DNA of 64,000 nucleotides from contig OY744465.1 in NCBI GenBank assembly GCA_963556145.1, positions 2,356,001 to 2,420,000 on the forward strand, written 5' to 3'. The stretch's first letter is position 1. Every line of letters begins with the position of its first letter. A program made the translations under genes and the position numbers. The notes beneath the pieces were generated by a model that was given only the letters and a program-made list of their open reading frames with translations, did no database searches and had not been told where the DNA came from. The DNA is from Hygrocybe punicea. Lineage: Eukaryota; Basidiomycota; Agaricomycetes; Agaricales; Hygrophoraceae. Shown piece by piece: positions 35,598 through 45,144 of this stretch.

Positions 35598-36436
35598 GAA
35601 GGTCTGTTCTGTTGGGAGACCGAGGGATGTGACGGCGCTAGTTGCGTGTCTTGAAAAGCTATTATACTCCAAAATAAGTGCAAATTGCCCGACAATGATA
35701 ATCATCAACCATTTTGCTTTTCACCCACAATGGGCCACATTCTCTTCGACGTGCACCACACCAAACAATCAGAAATTTACTGCATACTGGGCTTGTGAAA
35801 TTGCCACCCTCTGCCTCCGCCTGAAGCTACACAATGGAAAGAGTTCGGAAATGTTCAGAAGTGTTCATGGGACTACACTGGAGAGCATCATGGCAATATT
35901 CAGCTGAGGTTATCTCTTTGTGCCGTTGCAGCATTCAATATTCAATCCTTGATAACCATTTGGCACTGCTGAAACTTGGCCTACCGCCAATATTCCGAGT
36001 CAACGGGAACTACCAAAGAAAAGGCGTAAAGGTGTGGTTGCTGTCCATTCTTGCAGTAGGCGAGAGGGGTCTACGGGTCATCGTTGGGTACAACTGGTAT
36101 CTCTTCCACTTCAGCCCCTTCGCGCCTTCCCTCTGACACTGAGGTCGCCCACGACCACCAATCTGGATGGTCTGCCTTCTGATCCCGAGTTCTCACTTCA
36201 TTTCCACACTGTCATCACCTCACCAAGACTGGGTTCTACGCTACACTCAAAGCCTCGGCCCTCGAGACTATCTTGTTAAAGACTTGTTTCCACAACCTTC
36301 ATTCTTGGAGACCAGAGTATATTATATGTTCATAGTCATCAGCAGTCGGTCATCTACTAAGAGGGTACTATCATTTGGCACATACTCCCTTCATACGAAC
36401 CATTGCAAGCTTCCCTCATTCAATCTCACACTTGTC
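35598..36436. other. Intergenic, nothing recognised
   Basis: Between the IWR1-like gene start and the retroelement. Open frames of 80-145 codons occur on the plus strand, the longest (36167-36604) running into the retroelement repeat, so it is unlikely to be a real gene. No other structure noted. Confidence 0.4.
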
Positions 36437-36611
36437 ATCTATGTCCGTGCAGGCAAAGTTTCTGGCAGAAGGAATTTGTTTCGGAAGTGGTTACGAGAAA
36501 CAAATCTGTGGTATAGCGAGAAACTCAGTTTTTGGGGGAAAAAACAGGAAGGGGTTTTTTCAAACTCGAAAACAGTGTCCAGTCCTAATCGAGAAGTCGA
36601 ATGAGCTGCGA
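36437..36611 (-). repeat. Retroelement split direct repeat, copy B2
   Basis: A 175-base sequence matching 36923-37097 at a constant offset of 486 bases. In element orientation this is the outer right-end repeat. Confidence 0.9.
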
Positions 36612-36764
36612 GGGTGGGAGGGACAAGCAGCAGGTCTGAATAAAATGTGAACACAATGTCGAGTTAGTTGAGGAAGCCGTTATGTCTTATAGCAAGTATA
36701 TTGATGAAGATATCTGCTGCTAGGGAGTGGCGGGGGGGTAGAATGAGGGAGCTGGAGGGTGGGT

Positions 36765-36924
36765 GAAATGAAAGAGATAATCTGCTCTATTGAGCAGGGA
36801 AGATCTTTTGGAGTGGCAAGTGGGAGTGGCACGAGCTGAGAGGCAGACGCGCCACAACTTGCCAAATTCGTACATAGACTTAATTCTAATTTACACTCAT
36901 TCTTTGTGTTTGTTAGAAGACAAT
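36765..36924 (-). repeat. Retroelement split direct repeat, copy A2
   Basis: A 160-base sequence matching 41971-42130. It overlaps the neighbouring B1 copy by two bases (AT at 36923-36924). Confidence 0.9.
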
Positions 36925-37097
36925 CTATGTCCGTGCAGGCAAAGTTTCTGGCAGAAGGAATTTGTTTCGGAAGTGGTTACGAGAAACAAATCTGTGGTAT
37001 AGCGAGAAACTCAGTTTTTGGGGGAAAAAACAGGAAGGGGTTTTTTCAAACTCGAAAACAGTGTCCAGTCCTAATCGAGAAGTCGAATGAGCTGCGA
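36923..37097 (-). repeat. Retroelement split direct repeat, copy B1
   Basis: A 175-base copy of the sequence at 36437-36611. It directly abuts A2, so the B1-A2 joint mimics the joint formed when the element ends are circularised. Confidence 0.9.
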
Positions 37098-37177
37098 CTC
37101 CCAGATGTTAGGAGCCCAGCGACGCGTTAAGCGAAGTGGACTCCCAATGATTAGGAGATGGGTGAGTTACTCACAGT

Positions 37178-38530
37178 TTAGCGGGGAGGTGGCATTGCAT
37201 AGCGGAGGAAGGGTTCCAGGATTGGCGTTCCCTGCATATATGGGGCCATGACTACTGCGTGTTGGCGTAGGTATGTTAGGAATGCGCCGGAGGTCCAGCG
37301 ACCAATGGTTTTTACCACCTCGAAGGGAACGCCTCGTAGTAGGAGTTCAAGTGTGGCTCCAATACGGATCCCATGTCCCTGAAAGGGAGGTATTTTCAGT
37401 GCTTTGCTGATATCCTTCAGCCGTGATATGAAAGCTGATCGCGTGAGAGGTCGGAGTCCTTGAGGGTGGCGCCATGCGAATAAAGGATCAGCTGGGGATG
37501 GGTTGTTGATGGCGAAGTGGTTATTGATGGCGGCCTCTGGATCCGATGGGCCTGGTTGTGTCGACCAGTATATATCCTCACCTTCTCGTGAAGTCTTGGT
37601 GACTGGGATGTGGAAGACTGATACTTTGAGATTGTTGCGATCTTTCCGCCACGTCATGTCAGAGCGTTTGACATGTAGGTTAGGATTGAAGGCTTTTAAA
37701 GTGGGAACGGTAAGTTCACCAAGCCGAGATACGGAATAAAAGGCGGTCGTAAGGCAGGCATAGAAGGCGGCATCGAAAGGGAGCGTTAGGTCCAGTTTAT
37801 CCTTGGCCATTGCTAGGAATTCGGTGGTGACGGGTTCTCTCTTCGCACGAATGGATGTGGGGGGAGTGAGGGAAATGGCGCCATCGAGGGCCGCTTTTAT
37901 CTCTGGGTGATTGGCGGACCATGGCTGGCCATGGAGAATGTGCCATGCACGGACAGCGAAGACATAATTAGCCAGCGTCTTTCCGGAGTAAGCTCCGGCG
38001 CAGTTGGCGATGAAGGCGAGGACTAGGACAGGCCCGGCTGGACATCGTTGAGGTTCAGGGATGCTGCGGAGATCACAGAACCGGTGAAATGCGAGAAGTC
38101 CTGCACCGTATCCAGCCCGAGTGCCTTGAGCCCAGGATACACCGATGACCTCTAGGATTCGGTCTAGGTCAGCGTCGGTGATGTGGAGGGTGTGTCCGTT
38201 AGCATCATGTGCCGTACGTGTTCGAGCTGGTACCCATAGCCGCAGACGGTCGCGGGCAAGGCAGTGGGGACGAAGCGGTGAGTCAAGAGGGGCCAATCCG
38301 AGTCGATATGGTTGTGGCCTAGAAGGAACTGGGGCCGGGGGGGGATTGAAGGGTGGATCAACCAGACCATTGGCTTCGGAGGGCTCGTATATCAGTCTCA
38401 AAGTCGGTGGGCTGTTTGTGTGGGGGACCAGGATTCCTGAGAGAATTTGCAATGAGTTTTGCGGTTGCTTTGGGGTATCGGCCCTCTCGGAGCAGCTTGA
38501 GCTCAGTGTCTGAATATGGTAGGGTCGCAT
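37178..38530 (-). CDS. Retroelement tyrosine recombinase
   Basis: The C-terminal part of a long stop-free frame encodes a tyrosine recombinase of about 450 residues if started at the ATG at 38530. Its N-terminal helical core-binding part includes WAQGTRAGYGAGLLAFHRFC. The catalytic part has the first Arg in SVSRLGELTVPTL, the His-x-x-Arg in FQGHGIRIGATLELLLRG, and the nucleophilic Tyr in RWTSGAFLTYLRQHA. All expected active-site positions are filled, so it may be active. The frame overlaps the end of the RT frame by about 170 bases. The start is uncertain: re-initiation, frameshifting or splicing could each join it to the RT frame. Upstream of about 38530 the same open frame is only a shadow of RT. 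Confidence 0.82.
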   Translation of the reverse strand: MRPYHIQTLSSSCSERADTPKQPQNSLQILSGILVPHTNSPPTLRLIYEPSEANGLVDPPFNPPPAPVPSRPQPYRLGLAPLDSPLRPHCLARDRLRLWVPARTRTAHDANGHTLHITDADLDRILEVIGVSWAQGTRAGYGAGLLAFHRFCDLRSIPEPQRCPAGPVLVLAFIANCAGAYSGKTLANYVFAVRAWHILHGQPWSANHPEIKAALDGAISLTPPTSIRAKREPVTTEFLAMAKDKLDLTLPFDAAFYACLTTAFYSVSRLGELTVPTLKAFNPNLHVKRSDMTWRKDRNNLKVSVFHIPVTKTSREGEDIYWSTQPGPSDPEAAINNHFAINNPSPADPLFAWRHPQGLRPLTRSAFISRLKDISKALKIPPFQGHGIRIGATLELLLRGVPFEVVKTIGRWTSGAFLTYLRQHAVVMAPYMQGTPILEPFLRYAMPPPR

Positions 38531-40697
38531 CAATGATGAACCGGTCGAGACCGGCGGGTATTTCGACGGGGGGTAAGAGGAGGTGGTACGGAGGATATAT
38601 GCCCCGGGAGGGGCCATCGGCTGGGTTGGATTTGCTGGGGATGTAGGTTGCATGGATCGAGATAATGGAGTCACAAGACTCGATGAAGTTGTGGATGCGT
38701 TTAAAGATGTCGTTGATGGCTGCATTCCTGCTGCGGCCATTTGGCCAGCCTTCAACGACTCCCATGTTGTCCCCGAATAATTCAAAATGCTGGCCAGTTG
38801 TCGCAGACCGGGCGACTGATCGAATGAGGAGTTCGAATCCCAGGGCCTCTGCCAAGCCGATGTCGCGTTTACCATCAAGGGTCTTCCATCCTGGAATGAG
38901 GCGCCAAGCGCGCCAGCGGCCAGCAACGACGATTCCGATGCCAATGCCCGAACTGGCATCTGAGAAGGCGTCGAGGTTTGTGAGGTGGACAGGGCTTGGG
39001 ATTGTCCGGCCAAGGAAGGGTTGGGCCAACTTGGCACGCCACCATTGCAGGTCTCCACGGATCGACTGGTCAGCATGGCGTGGCATGAGAGGACGGTCAC
39101 CGTAGATGCCAAGCATGTTCTCCAGGCCGGTGAGGTAGGCGCGGCCTGGAGGGACCACCAGGGATGCGTGAAGGAGCTTTCCGTAGATTTTTTGTACATC
39201 GCCGAGGATGTGGGTAGGCAAGCATTCCCATTCATGGATTGACGTGAGGTATTTGGCCTTCTTCTTTGGTGGAAGGGAGACCATGAGTGTTTCCAGATTC
39301 CAATCCAGGCCAATGAATGTCGTGGTTGAAGCGAAGGGCAGGTCCTTGGATTTCTCCCAGGGGATACCCAGCTGGTCGGATAGACGGTCAATGTCGTCGA
39401 AGTTGTAGGCGAAGCGTTGGTCCTCAGAGGAGCGGGGTGAGTGCGATGATAAGTCGAGGCAAGGGGAAGAGCAATCTTCGTCGAATTCTTCCAGCGTGCC
39501 ATCGGGGAAAACTCTGCCACCAAACCAGAGGCGCCCACCATCGTGATGTCGGCCACGGGGGGCAATGTCGGCGTGCCAGTCTCTGCGGCGCATGTTGTAT
39601 TCGTGGAGGCGTTCTCGAAGGATCCGGAAGAAGATGTGGTCGTCGACCCATTTGGAGAGAGGTGCCATCCCATGGCAGCGGAATAGCTCGGTGCCTGCAT
39701 CGCTGACGGAGCCATACACTCCGGCTGATGGTGCAACCCCGAAGCAGGTGGCGGTGTCGATGCAGAATTCGTCGGCAGCGAGTCGGACGACGGCACCTGG
39801 CCATTGGGAGGGGTGCAGGGGGATCGTCCGGTATGCCTCTGCCACGTCTCTCGTGGCTGCCTGAGAGCCGGGGGGAAGGCGTGAGATGAGTAAGGAGACG
39901 ATTGAGAAAGTCCCCCAGGTGCTGGGGAAGCGGTCCGAGTCGATCTGGGAGTTGATAGAGGGACTCGGGAATTTTGGTGAGGTCTTATGAGGGAATGAAT
40001 AGTTTTGTACGTTGCGGAAGTGATTCGGTCGGCCTGGTTTGGGTATGATGCCAAAGGGGGCCGTCTGGAAGGGGCCGATGAGCGTCTCGAGAGTTGACTG
40101 AGAAAAGGGTCCCAGGTATCGGCCTTTGGACAGCTCTTTGGATATGATTTTTTGGAATTCGGAGCTATGTTCAATGATGGAGTCTTTGTTGGGTGGGGCT
40201 TGGGTGCGTGAAATGGTGGGTATCTCAAGATTGAAACCATATCGCATACTTTGAGGGAGATGATCATAGCGAGGCCAGATGCTATTTGAACGGAGTAGCG
40301 CTTCCCAAGCATCCGGTTTATAGGGAGTGAGGGCTTGATGCCTTCTGCGCTCGAGGACAGCCTTGTGCGCCGTGAGTGGTATGACCACATCCGGAGCAGA
40401 GGTGACGATTGTCGTGGCGGGTGCTGGTGCAGCCGGCCACGCGTTGGAAGTCGACACAGATGGGGCGGCCATCGCGGAGTACGAGGGACTTGTTGACGCG
40501 CTGTGCGAGCGCGAGGTGGAGTCCATCCCAGGTATGCGTTGCGGCGCATTCCACAATTCTGTGGGGGTTGCGACCCAGGCATACGGCGCAGGCAGAGTAG
40601 CCCCCACTGCCTGCGCCTGCCTGAAAATCCGACTTCTTTTCCGGACATCCTCGGCTGTCGCGAGGCCGGGGTGGAGACCCAGACCTCCTGCGAGCAT
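38358..40697 (-). CDS. Retroelement reverse transcriptase - RNase H
   Basis: An uninterrupted frame of 779 residues. Reverse transcriptase motifs: TAPFGIIPKPGRPNHFRNVQ, TRDVAEAYRTIPLHPSQWPG near residue 285 (first catalytic Asp) and LSKWVDDHIFF near residue 350 (the [YW]VDD box). RNase H follows with LDAFSDASSGIGIGIV, EALGFELLIRSVA, LFGDNMGVVEGWPNGRSRNA and PSKSNPADGPSRG. The N-terminal 100 residues overlap the Gag zinc-finger region in another frame and may not be translated from this ATG. No integrase or protease domain is present, as expected for DIRS-order elements. Confidence 0.9.
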   Translation of the reverse strand: MLAGGLGLHPGLATAEDVRKRSRIFRQAQAVGATLPAPYAWVATPTELWNAPQRIPGMDSTSRSHSASTSPSYSAMAAPSVSTSNAWPAAPAPATTIVTSAPDVVIPLTAHKAVLERRRHQALTPYKPDAWEALLRSNSIWPRYDHLPQSMRYGFNLEIPTISRTQAPPNKDSIIEHSSEFQKIISKELSKGRYLGPFSQSTLETLIGPFQTAPFGIIPKPGRPNHFRNVQNYSFPHKTSPKFPSPSINSQIDSDRFPSTWGTFSIVSLLISRLPPGSQAATRDVAEAYRTIPLHPSQWPGAVVRLAADEFCIDTATCFGVAPSAGVYGSVSDAGTELFRCHGMAPLSKWVDDHIFFRILRERLHEYNMRRRDWHADIAPRGRHHDGGRLWFGGRVFPDGTLEEFDEDCSSPCLDLSSHSPRSSEDQRFAYNFDDIDRLSDQLGIPWEKSKDLPFASTTTFIGLDWNLETLMVSLPPKKKAKYLTSIHEWECLPTHILGDVQKIYGKLLHASLVVPPGRAYLTGLENMLGIYGDRPLMPRHADQSIRGDLQWWRAKLAQPFLGRTIPSPVHLTNLDAFSDASSGIGIGIVVAGRWRAWRLIPGWKTLDGKRDIGLAEALGFELLIRSVARSATTGQHFELFGDNMGVVEGWPNGRSRNAAINDIFKRIHNFIESCDSIISIHATYIPSKSNPADGPSRGIYPPYHLLLPPVEIPAGLDRFIIDATLPYSDTELKLLREGRYPKATAKLIANSLRNPGPPHKQPTDFETDIRALRSQWSG

Positions 40698-41941
40698 CGG
40701 TTAACCGCTTGTGCTCTCGGCTCCGTCTGGAGGGGGAGGGGTTGGCAGCGGTGCTGTGGGCTGAACTAATGTCCTGGTCAGCCTGAGCGCGTGGATGTGT
40801 AGGGTGCGGGTGCGGAGAGCATGCATGGAGCAAGGGTGTGGCATGCGTGGAGCAAGTGTGTGGCATGCGTGGAGCAAATAAGGGGCATGCATATAGCAAA
40901 GAGAAGGCATGCATGGAGCAAAGAGGAGGCATGCGCAATGCAAAGGAAGGTGGAGGTTGTCGTTTTAGATGGATAATGGTAGAGGGAAATCGGGGGGGGG
41001 CAACAGTCAGCAAGTGATCTATCATTGGATGGAAGGAGGGGGGGACTCACGCGGAAGTCCCTGGTATTGTCTCTATGCTTCCGATCTTCCCAATAAACCT
41101 CCTCTTTCGTTTTACGCAAGACGGATTCATCTATTATGGAGATGTTGTAGGCGCCGCGGGGTGAGGGGATGGCAAGGTGCCATAGCCGTCGTTGTCTAGC
41201 CTGGTATAAGAGCAGGGCCTTCTGGTCAAGGGGGTCGCGGGAGGACCGCATCTCATGGATCTGAAGCTTGCCCCAGAAGGAGGCAAGCATGGCCACGCGA
41301 TCGGCTGGCCAGTCGGCCTCCTCCATGGCGAGGATCATCCGGGGGACGGCTTGACAGAAATCTTCCCATTTGATGTCCCTGTCGTCGAGGGCCTTGTTGG
41401 AGTCTCTGGCAGCGGCAGCGGGTACCCAGGATGTCGAGCCATCGGGTTTCCGGGCCATCACCATGGCATCGTCGTCGACTGTGGCGTGTGCTTGCATGGC
41501 CTCGTCTAGGCCCTCATTAGTGTAGTACCAGAGTTCGACGTATTGCCCTTTGTCCATCTTTTTAGTGGCGTAGTTGGACGCGAAGACGGGGGTGATGGAG
41601 GGCATCGGCCGATTCGGGATGGGGATGTACTTGGTCTTGTTCTTCTTCATCTCTTCCTTTCGCACGTCCTCTCGTTCTTGGGCGGCTAGGAGAGCATGTT
41701 GTTCCGCGGCTGCTTGGGCCTGTAAAAACTGTTCTGCTTGCTCCGCCGCGTCGTTGTGTAGCTGATCTTGCCATAATTGCTTTTCTAGGTCGTTACCTGC
41801 AGTCCAGACGTTGGTGAGCAGTTGTACCGCTTGGGCCTCTGTCGTGGCGGCATTGACAAAGGGTGCTCGGGTTGGGGCATAAAAGAGAGATGCATAGTCC
41901 GGGCACTGGAGTCGGGCAGGGTCGAAGAGAAGTCGAGGCAT
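40318..41941 (-). CDS. Retroelement Gag-like protein with Cys/His finger
   Basis: The first part (41941 to about 41045) starts MPRLLFDPARLQCPDYASLF and holds a helical Gln/Ala-rich segment (EQAEQFLQAQAAAEQHALLA), then WEDFCQAVPRMILAMEEADW and AMLASFWGKLQIHE. The second part, in another frame (about 40790-40318), has RRSGSPPRPRDSRGCP, then SACAVCLGRNPHRIVEC and HLCSGCGHTTHGAQGCP, which look like nucleic-acid-binding zinc fingers. The two halves are joined if an intron is removed: donor GTGAGT near 41050 and acceptor CTCAG near 40785. The intron holds a 22-base minisatellite. An intron inside a retroelement is unusual, so frameshift is the alternative. Confidence 0.72.
40820..40951 (+). repeat. 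22-base minisatellite, about six units
   Basis: Units of the form CATGCATGGAGCAA plus an eight-base purine-rich tail repeat about six times with 22-base spacing. Lies inside the proposed Gag intron of the retroelement. Units have no spacers, so this is not a CRISPR array. Confidence 0.85.
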
Positions 41942-41970
41942 CAGAGAAGTTGGTGTGTGACTTTCGGAGA

Positions 41971-42130
41971 GAAATGAAAGAGATAATCTGCTCTATTGAG
42001 CAGGGAAGATCTTTTGGAGTGGCAAGTGGGAGTGGCACGAGCTGAGAGGCAGACGCGCCACAACTTGCCAAATTCGTACATAGACTTAATTCTAATTTAC
42101 ACTCATTCTTTGTGTTTGTTAGAAGACAAT
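41971..42130 (-). repeat. Retroelement split direct repeat, copy A1
   Basis: A 160-base copy of 36765-36924 forming the left end of the element (element orientation). It ends 59 bases upstream of the hydrolase start codon. Confidence 0.9.
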
Positions 42131-42189
42131 ATTTTGACACGCAATTTGCAATTTGACGCGATATCAAATAACAAGAGTAAACAAGGAGG

Positions 42190-43621
42190 ATGGCCGAACC
42201 ACGACCTGCGAACAAAGGATTTCTCTTTCGCGCGCAGTGGGTGCTCGTTGCCTTGGGTGCTTTGTATCTTCTGGTGGCCCTGCTTCTGGTGACGCCTTTT
42301 GTCCAAACTCAGTGAGTTACAACAAATGGGCTATTGCAAAATTTATTGATTTCTTCAGTGTGCTGTACTTGCACGCTGTACCGTTCCCCATCTTTCCGCA
42401 ATTTAACGTTCCTGAAAAGTATGGATTGGCGCGTGAGTCTTTTTCTGTTGTCAACCTGCAGTTTTCTGGATCGCTAAATCATCAATCAATCCAGCCGGTA
42501 AAACCCTGAACTTTCAGATCCATACATCTGACAATATCAGTCTGGGAGCATGGTTTATTCTTTCTGACCCATTTTACCACTCCATCCCTGTTGTTCCCAA
42601 CACCCCATCCCTGGATTCACATATACCCTACGCCATCAGAGCACGCCCCACAATTATTTTCTTTCATGGGAATGCCGCTAGTAGAGCGGCACCATACCGT
42701 GTCACACATTACTCCGGGTTCTCCTCGCGCCTTGGGGCGAACGTCCTCGCCATTGATTATCGTGGCTTTGGTGATAGCGCAGGGGTTCCATCTCAAGATG
42801 GCCTCGCACGCGATGCACACGCAGCGTGGGACTGGCTAGTAAATTCGGGGGCCAATCCTCAAGATATTCTACTTGTCGGACACAGTTTAGGAACAGCTGT
42901 CGCTGCAAGACTGGCTGCTGAACTGGAACGGGATGGGGTAACACCTCGAGGCTTGGTTTTAATTGCCCCTTTCTCTTCTATCAGAACGTTACTGGATACA
43001 TATGCAATTTTGGGCGTGTTGCCTCTAGGGCCGACTTTTGCGTTCATTCCTGGTGGTTCAGGTATGCTTCGGTTGTCTCTTGAGATAGTTTCCATCTTGT
43101 GTTGATGGGTATCTGTAGCGTTTATGTCGTGGGCACTAATCCATAAATTCGACACGCTATCATTGATACCGGTCTGTTGTGTATGCATTATCCGGCCATT
43201 CGCCTTATCTCACAGTTCTTCCTCTATTCAGAACATAAGCGCTCCTATCCTTATAGCGCATGCTGAAAACGACTGGGAGGTTCCGTCTACACACTCGGAC
43301 ACTCTGTTTGATGCACTCCTCGAGCCTCTTCTTCCTCCCCTTCCCACTTCTCCTTCTTCAACCCCTGGAGCATGGTCGGCTGGAGAGCAGTCCGCATTCG
43401 CAATCCAACAATCAGAGCGCACTAAAAGTCGAGAAAAACTTGTCTCGCATACAACCATCCCCAATTTCGGCACCTTGAAGCAATTTCAACGGTCCTCAAT
43501 AGCTGCATCAAAGGTGATCGCATTGAAGACACTTTATGGGGGGCACAATATGATCGGTACGACGGAGGGCATGCACGAAGTTGTTCGGAAAATATTTCAC
43601 TTTGACTCATACGTACGATAA
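42190..43621 (+). CDS. ABHD12-like serine hydrolase (alpha/beta fold)
   Basis: A five- or six-exon gene. The start at 42190 gives MAEPRPANKGFLFR and a membrane anchor WVLVALGALYLLVALLLV. The hydrolase domain has the oxyanion motif PTIIFFHGNAASRAAPYR, YRGFGDSAGVPSQDGLA, the nucleophile elbow ILLVGHSLGTAVAA, GLVLIAPFSSIRTLLDTY, the acid in PILIAHAENDWEVP and the His in LKTLYGGHNMIGTTEG. The full Ser-Asp-His triad is present. The closest family is ABHD12/ABHD12B, ER-membrane lysophospholipases and monoacylglycerol lipases facing the lumen. The substrate is not provable from sequence. The retroelement ends 59 bases before the start codon, so the native promoter is probably displaced or cut. Confidence 0.88.
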
Positions 43622-44140
43622 CTGTAAGCTTTCAACATTATTTATTGGATGCTCCTGGATGCCATGTCAAGTTTCTTCAGGATTGTACAGATGGCTGTCG
43701 AAGATGAATGAGATGAGTTGCGCTGGACTCGTGCACATTTTTGTCTGACTTCAGGACGACGTCGGGACGTTGCCCGTATTTCCGGATACATCTGCAGATC
43801 TCTGAGGCGAACTGAAGCCGTCCTGCGAATACATTTATTGATGCTGTACGTCGATCCTAGTTTGGCGTGTTCGCTAGTGATGGCTGTGCGTGATTAGGTT
43901 ATCAGTAGATAATCGATCATTTCTTGCCATATGTATAGTCTCCTCCCAACACAATGCATTGTGAGTTCCTGCCAGTGGATATTATAACGGAAATTACTGA
44001 CAAGCACATATAGATTGGTATTCGAAAGGATGTTGGACATGGAGAAATTTTGAACCTTGTATTTGTTCTCATGTCACGTACACTGCCGATATCAGGGTCC
44101 CAATATAAGGAGGCCTAGGCGCGTTGGGGGTCTTCCAGCT
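43622..44140. other. Intergenic; promoter of the Cys-rich gene
   Basis: Mostly unremarkable. The last 110 bases (about 44032-44112) resemble, with scattered differences, the promoter of the paralogous gene at 53163-54075 and the orphan copy at about 54480-54573. They include GGACATGGAGAAA and a CCAATATAAGG TATA-like box. Confidence 0.6.
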
Positions 44141-45144
44141 ATGTTGCAACTTCGAACCCGCACTTTCATTTCATTTGTCGTCCTCAAGATTATACTTTGC
44201 AACGCTCAATGTACCAATTTCAGTTGCCCCGGTGTCGATGTCGGCTATTTTCCTGTTGGGCGAACTTCAGGACGCAACGCTGCTGGGATTTTGGTCTGCA
44301 ATTACCCCACTCTGAGCCACTGCCAATACGGTGCGGTTAGTGCTTCTTCTCTTCCTATCGCGCCATAGTGATCCCAACTACTGTATTAACGTATATACTA
44401 ACGCTAGATGGATGGATCCTTGACCAAGGATAGCGATGGCGGCCTCTGTCGCCCGACAGCTGAGCCGAATTCAACATGTACCAGTCCCGGTGAATGTACA
44501 TTTTCCTGTCCCATTACCGACAGCGGAAATGATCCCCTTGGGTCCGGGTCATCACAACATGGGGGGGTGCTGTTTTGTGTATATCCCAAAGCGTCGGAGG
44601 AGAGTAGCACAGATTTTTTTTGTAACTATAGTGAAGTTAGTGTTTCCATATTCCCACCCTACGCATCATCGTTCTAACCCTTAGCTTGTGGCAGGCCGGG
44701 ATTCTAACACTGGATAATGACGATGGCCTTTGCCCGTCGGTTGCGATATGCGGTGCTCCCAACTCAACCCTGTCCATAACTCCACCCTCCTCTACCTCAC
44801 CAATTTCCACCACATCGGGGCCGATTCAGCCCAGTGGGTCTGGTTCACCCTTGAACCTGCACAAGGACATAACAGCCATTGCGGTTGGTAGTACTATCGG
44901 CCCTTTGGTTTTTTTGGTCGCCTGTGCAGTTGTATGGTGTATCTGGCGCCGCAACAGGACCGCTCCCATGGCGGGCAGTCTCCTTCTGTCCGATTCTGGT
45001 CTACCACTACACAAGGGCATATCCGGCCCCTCCTGGTCCCCTCGCCCCCCCAGCCCTGGAGGTACCGCACTCTTTTACCAACAGTTGCCGACGCCATGGC
45101 CACCACCCGCCGGACCCATACGTCCTAATGTTCCGGAAGTATGA
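44141..45144 (+). CDS. Cys-rich type I membrane protein, two-unit ectodomain
   Basis: A three-exon gene. Residues 1-22 form a signal peptide (TFISFVVLKIILCNAQ). The ectodomain has two similar units of about 60 residues. Unit 1: CTNFSCP, VGYFPVG, AGILVCNYP, HCQYGA, then DGSLTKDSDGGLC. Unit 2: CTFSCP, GGVLFCVYP, FFCNYSE, then AGILTLDNDDGLC. Each unit is cut by a phase-0 intron at the same place, directly after the CxY motif, and both donors read GTTAGTG. This points to exon duplication. A Ser/Thr/Pro stalk follows, then one transmembrane helix (IGPLVFLVACAVVWCIW), a basic stop-transfer and a Pro-rich cytoplasmic tail. I know no named family. The layout suggests a surface receptor or wall sensor, which is inference. 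A paralog lies at 53163-54075. Confidence 0.75.

Larger units (their letters stand above)
36437..42130 (-). mobile_element. Tyrosine-recombinase retrotransposon (Ngaro/PAT-like, DIRS order)
   Basis: A 5.7 kb element reading on the minus strand: A1 repeat, Gag frame, RT-RNase H frame, overlapping tyrosine recombinase frame, then B1-A2 and B2 repeats. The split direct repeats (A1...B1A2...B2) with no LTRs and no integrase are diagnostic of DIRS-order elements of the Ngaro or PAT type. Repeat copies look nearly identical by eye, and the three main frames have no internal stop, so insertion seems recent. It ends 59 bases before the start codon of the ABHD12-like gene. Such elements replicate through circular DNA and integrate with the recombinase, without target-site duplication. 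Confidence 0.88.

Noticed and set aside
36167..36604. 145-codon plus-strand frame
   Set aside because: Its 3' half is the retroelement B2 repeat, so it is a chance fusion of flank and element.
38828..38842. tRNA-like B-box (GTTCGAATCC) on the plus strand
   Set aside because: It lies inside the RNase H coding region of the retroelement, with no A-box or cloverleaf around it.
38531..40648. N-terminal two thirds of the 1156-codon open frame
   Set aside because: It is Pro/Ser/Arg-rich with no domain and is an alternate frame of the RT-RNase H; only the recombinase end is supported.
40820..40951. CRISPR-like regular repeats
   Set aside because: Units abut without spacers, diverge from each other, and sit in a eukaryotic retroelement; it is a minisatellite.
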